Source of the DNA: Chitinophagaceae bacterium
Lineage (GTDB): Bacteria > Bacteroidota > Bacteroidia > Chitinophagales > Chitinophagaceae
Length of the DNA stretch: 8,708 nucleotides
Assembly: GCA_947459455.1 (NCBI GenBank)
Contig: CANHEC010000060.1
Location: 1 to 8,708 of the forward strand
Reading direction: 5' to 3'
The notes beneath the pieces were generated by a model. The model was not told where the DNA came from. It did no database searches and was given only the letters and a program-made list of their open reading frames with translations. Of this stretch, positions 1 to 5,803 are shown piece by piece. The stretch's first letter is position 1. Each line of letters opens with the position of its first letter. A program made the position numbers and the translations under genes.

Positions 1-682
1 AGCGGCGACAACCTGCCTGCCACGCTGCAGCCAGTTTGGCCTGGTGCGTATCGGCCGTACTATGCAGGTGCACGCCCACCTCCATAGCCGGAAAGGCTTG
101 CTTCACTGCACGGGTCACTTCATATACTTCTGCCGGACTTGCTATGCCCACCGTATCGGCCAGCGAAATGCATGGCACACCAATCGATCGCATTTTATCC
201 GCCCATTCCATCACTAGGTCGGCGCTGTAATCATCGGCATAAGGATTGCCAAACGCCATGCTGAGGTACACTACCAGCTGCCGGGACTGCTGCTGCACCA
301 GCTCCTGTATGCGTAATAACCGCTGCCAGCTTTCGGCCAGGCTGCTATTGGCGTTGCGCTGTTGAAACGTAGGTGAAATGCTAAAAGGATATCCCAGTAC
401 ATCCACCACACGATGCTGTAAGGCATCGGTAGCGCCCCGCTCATTGGCCACGATGGCCAGCACTTGTGTGTGGCTGTTGCCCTTATCCAATTGGCGGGCT
501 ACCTCATGGCTATCGGCCATTTGCGGAATAGCCTTTGCCGATACAAAACTCAAACAGTCGAGTGTATGAAAACCTACCTGCAACAGCTGCTGCAGGTATT
601 GCAGCTTTTGTGCAGTGGGTATGTGGTGGGGCCATCCCTGCATTGCATCGCGGGGGCATTCTACTAGTTGCAGTGCACTCAT
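1..682 (-). CDS. Hydroxymethylglutaryl-CoA lyase, C-terminus cut off by window edge
   Basis: Cleaves HMG-CoA to acetoacetate and acetyl-CoA, the last step of leucine breakdown; cytoplasmic TIM-barrel enzyme of the DRE-TIM metallolyase family. 227 codons are visible. The N-terminal ECPRDAMQG (residues 8-16) carries the Arg-Asp pair that in HMGCL contacts substrate and metal. SFVSAKAIPQM (45-55) and ISLADTVGI (172-180) are family signatures. H205-L-H207 supplies the two metal-binding histidines. The Asp that usually follows (HCHD in human HMGCL) is Ser208 here. The glycine-rich loop with the catalytic Cys and the metal-binding Asn lies beyond the edge, so catalytic completeness cannot be judged. 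The ATG at 682 overlaps the rlmB stop in an ATGA, which both fixes the start and suggests translational coupling. Family members are about 290-325 residues, so perhaps 60-100 residues are missing. A related aldolase-type lyase is the only realistic alternative. Confidence 0.9.
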   Translation of the reverse strand, partial: MSALQLVECPRDAMQGWPHHIPTAQKLQYLQQLLQVGFHTLDCLSFVSAKAIPQMADSHEVARQLDKGNSHTQVLAIVANERGATDALQHRVVDVLGYPFSISPTFQQRNANSSLAESWQRLLRIQELVQQQSRQLVVYLSMAFGNPYADDYSADLVMEWADKMRSIGVPCISLADTVGIASPAEVYEVTRAVKQAFPAMEVGVHLHSTADTHQAKLAAAWQAGCRR

Positions 683-1425
683 GCTTGCATGCGTTGTTTC
701 ATGGCTTCGTACAATATCATGCCAGCCGCTACGCTTACGTTCAGCGACTCAAATTTGCCAGCCATCGGTATCTTGAAAACTGCATCGCTGATTTTCTGCA
801 TGCCGCTGAACACGCCTTTGTCTTCGGCACCCATTACTACGGCACAAGGCGAGGTTAGTTCCAATTGAAAAAGCGACTGGCTGGCAGTCATTTCGCTGGC
901 GTACACGCTGATACCATTCAGGCGAAGCGTGTCCACAGCTTTCATCAGGCTATTCACCCGGCAAATGTGAATTTGCTCCAGCGCTCCGGCGCTTGATTTC
1001 ACAGCGTCTTCGCCCAGGGCGGCCACGCCTTTATCGGGGATGATGATGGCCTGTGCACCACAGCAAACTGCCGAACGGGCGATGGCCCCGATATTTCGTA
1101 CATCAGTAATGCCATCGAGGATGAGTAAGAGCGGCACCTGCCCGTTCTCATTCAGCCAGTCAATTACCTGCTGCAGATCGGTATACTGCACCGCCGCCTT
1201 GAAAGCCACTACGCCCTGGTGCTGTACATTGGTCAGCTGGTTCAGCTTTTCAATGGGCACGTACTGCACAGGTATCTGGTGCAGTTTCGCCAGTTCCTTT
1301 ATTTGCAACACCTGGTCGCCGCTGGCATTTTTAAACAGCAGTACCTTATCTACGGTATTGGGCTGCTGCAGGGCTTCGATCACCGGATGGCGTCCGGCTA
1401 TGATATGCTTTTTCTTAATGAACAT
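679..1425 (-). CDS. rlmB: 23S rRNA (guanosine-2'-O)-methyltransferase, RlmB/TrmH (SpoU) family
   Basis: SPOUT-class enzyme that transfers a methyl group from S-adenosylmethionine to a ribose 2'-OH; RlmB targets G2251 in the peptidyl-transferase P loop of 23S rRNA. At 248 residues it has the normal family length. The N-terminal substrate-binding part (about 5-78) begins with GRHPVIEAL, typical of RlmB. The knotted catalytic domain shows motif 1, LDGITDVRNIGAIAR (103-117, with Asn111 and Arg117), motif 2, VVMGAEDKG (196-204, Glu201), and motif 3, IPMAGKFESLNVSVAAG (219-235, Ser227 and Asn229). The ATG at 1425 lies 6 bp after the stop of the upstream membrane-protein gene and the stop overlaps the HMG-CoA lyase start, so it is the middle gene of a tight operon. 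The family is certain. The exact RNA target is inferred, since TrmH paralogues share these motifs. Confidence 0.93.
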   Translation of the reverse strand: MFIKKKHIIAGRHPVIEALQQPNTVDKVLLFKNASGDQVLQIKELAKLHQIPVQYVPIEKLNQLTNVQHQGVVAFKAAVQYTDLQQVIDWLNENGQVPLLLILDGITDVRNIGAIARSAVCCGAQAIIIPDKGVAALGEDAVKSSAGALEQIHICRVNSLMKAVDTLRLNGISVYASEMTASQSLFQLELTSPCAVVMGAEDKGVFSGMQKISDAVFKIPMAGKFESLNVSVAAGMILYEAMKQRMQA

Positions 1426-1431
1426 GTGTAA

Positions 1432-1953
1432 TCAGCGTCGTTTGATGAGCCGCCCCAGATTGAGCAACCAAAAGGGCAGCGATATCAGCAGCCATGCAGC
1501 TGCCATGGCAAATTTCGCCCATACCAGCCAATAGAGTACGCCCGGCGAAAAAACTTCGGGGTGCCCCCCCAGCCACCATAGCATAATGATGTTTTCAAAA
1601 GCATCGATGATGCCGGGCAGGAAAGCAAGCAAGGCTACCCAGCCCCAGCGTAGCCCCCACCTGGAGAGCAGCTGCCAGTGTTTCCACGCCATGTGCAGGC
1701 CGTGGTAAAAGAAACTGCTGTAGGCCATTAAAAAAAAGAAATCCCAAATGATGTTCCAGGTAGCATGGTGACTGCGACTGTACCAAGCCTGGTTGATCTC
1801 CTCCAGCCGGCTGGTAGTACGAGCCAGTTCCAGGTCGAGAATACCGAGTGGCGTGCTGGCCGTTTGCAACCAGGCCCCGTGCCACACCATCAGCCACATG
1901 GTGGCGGCAGCAGCCAGGCCCGCCAGCAAAAACCGGCCGTTGAAATGCTTCAT
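1432..1953 (-). CDS. Four-helix integral membrane protein of unknown function
   Basis: I do not recognise a named family. The 173-residue product is rich in Trp, Phe and Leu, with four probable membrane segments at about 8-28, 66-90, 102-127 and 138-165, and a basic C-terminus (RLIKRR). Between segments 1 and 2 is a soluble stretch of about 35 residues containing TPLGILDLELA (34-44). Polar residues sit inside helices 2 and 3: WDFFFLMAYSS (70-80) and PGIIDAFENI (113-122). This arrangement, a small protein with Asp-Phe-Leu-Phe-like and Leu-Asp-x-x-Glu-Asn motifs, resembles uncharacterised four-helix proteins I recall from several phyla; that is memory, not a search. The start is the ATG at 1953. 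An upstream TTG at 2016 keeps the frame open but lies inside the metK terminator hairpin. It is the first gene of the run into rlmB (6 bp apart). Homopolymers occur (T8 at 1730-1737, G7 at 1564-1570) but the frame is intact. Confidence 0.78.
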   Translation of the reverse strand: MKHFNGRFLLAGLAAAATMWLMVWHGAWLQTASTPLGILDLELARTTSRLEEINQAWYSRSHHATWNIIWDFFFLMAYSSFFYHGLHMAWKHWQLLSRWGLRWGWVALLAFLPGIIDAFENIIMLWWLGGHPEVFSPGVLYWLVWAKFAMAAAWLLISLPFWLLNLGRLIKRR

Positions 1954-1957
1954 GCAT

Positions 1958-1990
1958 GAAAGGTAGGTGCGGATAGCAGCACCAGCCAAA
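1958..1990 (-). promoter_or_regulatory. Possible promoter of the membrane protein-rlmB-HMG-CoA lyase operon
   Basis: On the minus strand TTTG (1990-1987) is followed after 21 bases by TACCTTTC (1965-1958), one mismatch from the Bacteroidota -7 consensus TAnnTTTG at about its normal distance. The run is adjacent to the metK terminator, where a new promoter would be needed. The box is only 4 bases from the ATG at 1953, so transcription would begin at or next to the start codon. The missing final G and the lack of a leader keep confidence low. Confidence 0.3.
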
Positions 1991-2025
1991 ACAAAAGGCT
2001 CCGCTGCGGGGTGCAACGGAGCCTT
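1986..2025 (-). terminator. Intrinsic terminator of metK
   Basis: Read on the minus strand, 2025-1995 forms a 13-bp stem: AAGGCTCCGTTGC pairs with GCAGCGGAGCCTT around a 5-base loop. It has one G-U pair, which is a C-A mismatch if read on the plus strand, so the structure belongs to the minus-strand transcript. The stem runs into a T-rich tract, TTTTGTTTTGG. It begins about 20 bases after the metK stop at 2045. Confidence 0.9.
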
Positions 2026-2044
2026 CGCTATTTCAACAAGCGGA

Positions 2045-3298
2045 TTATTTCAGCTTGAAAGCCTTTTTCACCTTGGGTACGTAGTCCAGCTTTTCCCAGG
2101 TAAACAGTTCTACCTTCTTCTTCACCAGCTTGCCTTCGGGCGATTTGAAAGTCTTCTCAACCACCTCCGGCTTGCGGCCCATGTGGCCATAGGCGGCAGT
2201 TTCGCTGTAGATGGGGCTGCGCAGTTTCAGGCGCTGCTCAATGAAGTAAGGACGCATATCGAAGATGCCCTCTACGATCCTGGCAATTTCGCCATCGCTC
2301 AGGTTCACCTTGGCAGTACCATAAGTGTTTACATAGATAGAGGTAGGCTTGGCCACGCCAATGGCGTAAGATACCTGCACCAGCACCTCGCTGCACACAC
2401 CGGCGGCTACCAAGTTTTTAGCAATGTGGCGGGTAGCGTAGGCAGCACTGCGGTCCACCTTGCTGGGATCTTTGCCGCTGAAGGCACCACCACCGTGGGC
2501 ACCCTTGCCACCATAAGTGTCTACAATGATCTTGCGACCGGTAAGGCCGGTATCACCATGCGGACCACCGATTACAAACTTGCCGGTGGGGTTGATGTGG
2601 TACTTGATCTTATCGTTGAACAGGTGGGCGTATTTCTTATACTTAGCCTTTACGCGGGGAATCAGGATGCTGATCATGTCCTTTTTGATCTTGTCCAGCA
2701 TCTTGGCTTCGCTATCAAAATCATCGTGCTGAGTAGAAATAACGATGGCATCGATGCGCACAGGCTTGTTATTGTCGTCGTACTCCAGCGTTACCTGGCT
2801 CTTAGCGTCAGGGCGCAGGTACTTTATTTGCTTGTTTTCGCGGCGCAATGCAGCCAGTTCTTGCAGCAGCTTATGGGCAAGGTCAAGTGCCAGCGGCATG
2901 TAATCGTCGGTTTCAGCAGTAGCATAGCCAAACATCATGCCCTGGTCGCCAGCGCCCTGGTCTTCCTTCTTCTTCCGATCTACGCCCTGGTTAATGTCGG
3001 GGCTTTGCTCGTGAATAGCGCTGAGGATACCACAGCTATTGGCTTCGAACATGTATTCGCTTTTGGTGTAGCCAATGCGGCGAATCACACCACGAGCTAT
3101 TTCCTGTACGTCGAGGTAGGCTTTGCTTTTTACTTCGCCTGCCAGCACTACCTGGCCGGTAGTTACCAGTGTTTCGCAGGCTACTTTGCTCTGGGCATCA
3201 AAGGCCAGAAAATTGTCAATCAGTGCGTCTGAGATCTGGTCAGCTACTTTGTCAGGATGACCTTCGCTAACGCTTTCGGAAGTGAAGAGGTATGGCAT
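2045..3298 (-). CDS. metK: S-adenosylmethionine synthase (methionine adenosyltransferase)
   Basis: Makes S-adenosylmethionine from methionine and ATP, releasing phosphate and diphosphate; cytoplasmic, normally a tetramer needing Mg and K ions. Family signatures follow in order: SEGHPDKVADQISDALID (11-28, the ATP-binding GHPDK loop), GAGDQGMMFGYA (116-127), GGPHGDTGLTGRK (244-256), and the P-loop-like GGGAFSGKDPSKVDRSAAY (269-287). At 417 residues it is longer than E. coli MetK (384), mainly from extra stretches around 150-195 and a Lys-rich C-terminus. I chose the ATG at 3298 (MPYLFTSESV). A TTG at 3322 would add eight residues but overlaps the putative -7 box. It is 42 bp downstream of the DUF4270 gene on the same strand, with no terminator between them, so read-through is possible in addition to its own promoter. 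The leader is too short for a SAM riboswitch. Confidence 0.98.
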   Translation of the reverse strand: MPYLFTSESVSEGHPDKVADQISDALIDNFLAFDAQSKVACETLVTTGQVVLAGEVKSKAYLDVQEIARGVIRRIGYTKSEYMFEANSCGILSAIHEQSPDINQGVDRKKKEDQGAGDQGMMFGYATAETDDYMPLALDLAHKLLQELAALRRENKQIKYLRPDAKSQVTLEYDDNNKPVRIDAIVISTQHDDFDSEAKMLDKIKKDMISILIPRVKAKYKKYAHLFNDKIKYHINPTGKFVIGGPHGDTGLTGRKIIVDTYGGKGAHGGGAFSGKDPSKVDRSAAYATRHIAKNLVAAGVCSEVLVQVSYAIGVAKPTSIYVNTYGTAKVNLSDGEIARIVEGIFDMRPYFIEQRLKLRSPIYSETAAYGHMGRKPEVVEKTFKSPEGKLVKKKVELFTWEKLDYVPKVKKAFKLK

Positions 3299-3319
3299 AG
3301 AGGGTTTTTTGATTGGTCG

Positions 3320-3327
3320 CAAATATA
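3320..3327 (-). promoter_or_regulatory. Putative -7 box of the metK promoter
   Basis: The minus strand reads TATATTTG, an exact match to the Bacteroidota -7 consensus TAnnTTTG, 21 bases upstream of the metK ATG in the gap after the DUF4270 gene. I find no convincing TTTG -33 element at the usual 19-21 base distance. The six fixed positions would turn up by chance about once per 4 kb of strand, so the placement is the main support. Confidence 0.55.
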
Positions 3328-3340
3328 AGCGGCCAAAGGG

Positions 3341-4843
3341 TTAAATTTTCGACCAGATAATACGCAGCACCATCTTCTTTCTTGGGTCGGGATGATTACT
3401 GCCGGCCAGCCTGATACGGCCATTGCCGGGCAGATTGGCAATACTGTTATTGGCATTGCGCAGCAAAAAGAAATTGGAGGGCACCAGCGGCGAGGTGTTC
3501 ACACAGTTGTTGTACTGCATATAGTACGGTGCGGAAATGCGGAAGTCAACCCGTTTTTCTTTGCGGGTAACAATGGCCTGCAGGTGCCTTGAAATATTGA
3601 AACGGTATACTGCCAGGCGCTGACCATTCACAATCTCATAGCGGGTGTTGCCCCCAAAATAGGCGTACTCAATGGGCAAACCGGGGAAGCAGAAGTAGTT
3701 TGAAAACGGCGTAAGATCGTATGGGATACCGCGGTAGGTGTTGTTGGTGTCGGCTACATCCATATAAAGCACGGGCGGCGGCGTCAGCTGGCTGAAGGCG
3801 CCATTGTTTGGCTCGGCTTCGGTAGCACGCAACTCGGCCCGGTGGATGATACGGTTGGTAAGTGTATCGATGCCCGGTATTTTGACGAGTGCCACGGTGC
3901 CCGGTGCCGTTTGGATGTACAGCCTTTCTGCACCTTTCACAGGATCGCCTGTCAGCGAGTTGGCCACTTCGCTGCCATTGCGGTTCCGCTCAAACTTAAC
4001 CGCGTGGCCACTGGTACCAGTGAATCGCAGGGTGGTTTCCAGGGTATCTTCTTTCTTAGTAAGCTTATTGTTGTAGGCCCGGTAATACAGCTCAATGCCC
4101 GTGTTGTTGCCGGCAAGCAAAAAGTAGTGCAGTGCTTGTGCCGGGGCATCTGCCTGTACAGCAAATCCGTTGAAATTGGCTTTGAACAAACTATCGCTGC
4201 GGAAGGCGCCGCCAGCAGCACTATCGCTACGGAAAAGCCGGAGTGCAAAGTTTTGATCAATAGGGATCCGCAATTGGTTCGTCACCTTGCGATACACCGA
4301 GTCCTTTCGCCTAATCTGCACGGTGTCGCGGTACTGATTTGCCCGCATGCTTTTCTGCCCCAAAAACGAGCCCGGCGTGAGTGGCGGATTGAACGTATAG
4401 TACGGCAATGCAGCGGTGTCGCGGTTTACAGCCTGGGCCGATTCGAACAAGCGAAAGTTCACGGTGCTCAGGCTATCGCCATATGTGCCAATGTAATCCA
4501 GCACCATAACGGCAGAATCCAGCACCAGTGCCGAATCGGCTCTGGGGATGGCGTATGGAAACGCATTTGGTTTGGCTTCGAAAAACAGGGTAGCCCGACT
4601 AGTGCCAAACAGCGGATCATTGGCAATGGCGCCAACGGGGTGCGCATCGCCGGCAAATATGCGAGTCGAGTCGCCCGGAATCAGATTGCTGGCATTTACC
4701 TCTAAAATCGTTTCAAAGGTGTTGATATTATCAACGACCGGAACGAGGTCCGAACCGAGGCTGGTGGTTTCAATTTTGGTACAAGCGGCTATCGAAGTGG
4801 CCAATGCCAGCAAGAGCAGGACAGCCTTATTCAGTCTGTTCAC
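3341..4843 (-). CDS. DUF4270-family lipoprotein, function unknown
   Basis: A 500-residue exported protein. It opens with a lipoprotein signal peptide: basic MNRLNK, a hydrophobic core (7-17) and the lipobox SIAAC with acylated Cys21. Right after comes TSLGSDLVPVVDNINTF (27-43), the N-terminal hallmark of DUF4270 proteins found across Bacteroidota. The rest looks beta-rich with many Asn, Thr, Asp and Tyr, and ends with the basic stretch RKKMVLRIIWSKI, also typical of the family. Residues after Cys21 (TKIETT) are not the strongly acidic export signal known from surface lipoproteins of this phylum, so inner-leaflet versus surface placement is open. The start is a GTG at 4843: an in-frame stop lies just upstream, and no ATG exists near the signal peptide. 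It follows the GlgA-like gene by 34 bp and is probably co-transcribed with it. The family's biochemical role is unknown to me. Confidence 0.9.
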   Translation of the reverse strand: MNRLNKAVLLLLALATSIAACTKIETTSLGSDLVPVVDNINTFETILEVNASNLIPGDSTRIFAGDAHPVGAIANDPLFGTSRATLFFEAKPNAFPYAIPRADSALVLDSAVMVLDYIGTYGDSLSTVNFRLFESAQAVNRDTAALPYYTFNPPLTPGSFLGQKSMRANQYRDTVQIRRKDSVYRKVTNQLRIPIDQNFALRLFRSDSAAGGAFRSDSLFKANFNGFAVQADAPAQALHYFLLAGNNTGIELYYRAYNNKLTKKEDTLETTLRFTGTSGHAVKFERNRNGSEVANSLTGDPVKGAERLYIQTAPGTVALVKIPGIDTLTNRIIHRAELRATEAEPNNGAFSQLTPPPVLYMDVADTNNTYRGIPYDLTPFSNYFCFPGLPIEYAYFGGNTRYEIVNGQRLAVYRFNISRHLQAIVTRKEKRVDFRISAPYYMQYNNCVNTSPLVPSNFFLLRNANNSIANLPGNGRIRLAGSNHPDPRKKMVLRIIWSKI

Positions 4844-4877
4844 CAGGTCAGTTGTTTAATTGCAAAAGGCTAATAAA

Positions 4878-5702
4878 TCAGTTGTCGGCAAGGTCGTTAT
4901 AGAGGTTCAAATACTCTGTTAAATCACCGTCTGATGCTACGTATTTGAGCACCTTCTTGCCTCGCACCTTTCCAAAATCTTTCACCAGCGACGGGTCAAT
5001 TTGGTCATCGGCTTCGCCAAAAGTAATCGCATCGGCATGGGTGGCACCGCCCCGCATCATCGCCAGGTTGTTGCCATCAGCAAACACGCTCAGTTCCTTG
5101 TCTTTCAGCAGATCGGAAATGCGGGCAGCCCGACTAAAATCAGGGCCCAGGTTTTCGCCAAAGGTGACGGAGCCAAGGGTGTAAATGACCTTGCTGTGCG
5201 CAAAAACCGGCTCCCGCTTGTACACCGTTTTCAGGTATAAGGGAATAAGACCGGTCATCCAGCCGCTGCAGTGAATGATATCGGGCGGCCAGCCGAACTT
5301 TTTTACAGTTTCGAGGGCGCCTTTGCAAAAGAAAACTGTCCGCAAGTGGTTGTCTTCAAACCACTTTTCTTCCTCGTCGTGGAATACGAACTTGCGTTTG
5401 AACAGGTCTTCATTGTCCAGAAAGTACACCTGCAGGCGGGCATTGGGCAGGCTGGCTACCTTGATTTGCAGCGGAAAATCGTCATCATCTACCGACACGT
5501 TGATCCCACTCAGCCTCACCACCTCATGCAGGCGGTGCCGTCTTTCATTAATGGTCCCGAAGCGGGGCATGATGCATCGTACTTCGAGATTATTATTATT
5601 AGAAAGGATGGCCAGCCTGTTGATTGTTTCCGCAAATTCTGTCAGCTCCAGATAGGGCGACATTTCATTGGCGATAAACAAAATTCTTTTCTTTGTGCTC
5701 AT
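4878..5702 (-). CDS. GlgA-like protein: N-terminal GT5 domain only, probably not a synthase
   Basis: This 274-residue protein matches the N-terminal Rossmann half of glycogen/starch synthases (GT5) and stops where the linker to the C-terminal half should begin; full GlgA is about 470-500 residues. Visible landmarks: KKRILFIANEMSPY (4-17), VRCIMPRFGTI (41-51), PDIIHCSGWMTGLIPLYLK (140-158), and NNLAMMRGGATHADAITFG (211-229), the equivalent of the synthase loop N-x-x-K-x-G-I-x-x-A-D. Key positions differ. The ADP-glucose-binding K-T-G-G-L after the first strand is replaced by E-L-T-E-F (19-23), and the H-x-H-D-W-H segment reads HCSGWM (144-149). The gene ends in a genuine TGA with no remnant of the second half downstream, so this is not a fresh frameshift. 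It is divergent from panC and 34 bp upstream of the DUF4270 gene. Annotation pipelines will probably call it glycogen synthase; a binding or regulatory role is my inference. AAT repeats encode four Asn at 35-38. Confidence 0.85.
   Translation of the reverse strand: MSTKKRILFIANEMSPYLELTEFAETINRLAILSNNNNLEVRCIMPRFGTINERRHRLHEVVRLSGINVSVDDDDFPLQIKVASLPNARLQVYFLDNEDLFKRKFVFHDEEEKWFEDNHLRTVFFCKGALETVKKFGWPPDIIHCSGWMTGLIPLYLKTVYKREPVFAHSKVIYTLGSVTFGENLGPDFSRAARISDLLKDKELSVFADGNNLAMMRGGATHADAITFGEADDQIDPSLVKDFGKVRGKKVLKYVASDGDLTEYLNLYNDLADN
5589..5600 (-). repeat. Four-copy AAT trinucleotide repeat inside the GlgA-like gene
   Basis: The minus strand reads AAT four times in frame, coding for Asn35-Asn38 in a loop after the first long helix. 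Copy-number change would add or remove Asn without shifting the frame. Confidence 0.6.
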
Positions 5703-5734
5703 TCAACCACTTGTTTTTCCTTGCAAAAGGTGGG

Positions 5735-5742
5735 CAAAGGTA
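5735..5742 (-). promoter_or_regulatory. Putative -7 box upstream of the GlgA-like gene
   Basis: The minus strand reads TACCTTTG, an exact TAnnTTTG match, 32 bases upstream of the ATG at 5702 and within the 101-bp divergent region shared with panC. No TTTG or TTG is found at the expected -33 distance. It would serve the GlgA-like and DUF4270 genes as one unit. I found no equivalent box on the plus strand for panC in this region. Confidence 0.5.
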
Positions 5743-5803
5743 AGAAAATAGTCCTTCGCCACCGACTTGCCGGGTTTAGGGCCCCGCCGGCCATCCATTT
5801 TTC

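Noticed and set aside
1564..1737. Phase-variable homopolymers (G7 and T8) in the four-helix protein gene
   Set aside because: Similar runs occur in panC (T7 at 6072-6078) and in the flippase-like gene (A7 near 7754), so they look like ordinary composition; the frame is intact.
1954..2016. N-terminal extension of the four-helix protein from a TTG at 2016
   Set aside because: It would start within the metK terminator hairpin and adds residues without membrane or signal character; the ATG at 1953 is a better start.
1967..3232. 421-codon open frame on the plus strand antisense to metK
   Set aside because: It lies almost wholly opposite metK, whose family motifs are unmistakable, and begins in the metK terminator region. 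The translation shows no recognisable domain; it is a codon-bias shadow.
3299..3340. SAM riboswitch before metK
   Set aside because: The gap is 42 bases, and the putative start site leaves a leader of about 20 bases, too short for any known SAM aptamer; no pairing pattern is visible.
3842..4705. 287-codon plus-strand frame opposite the DUF4270 gene
   Set aside because: The minus strand has a lipoprotein signal and family hallmarks; the plus frame has no motif or start context of its own.
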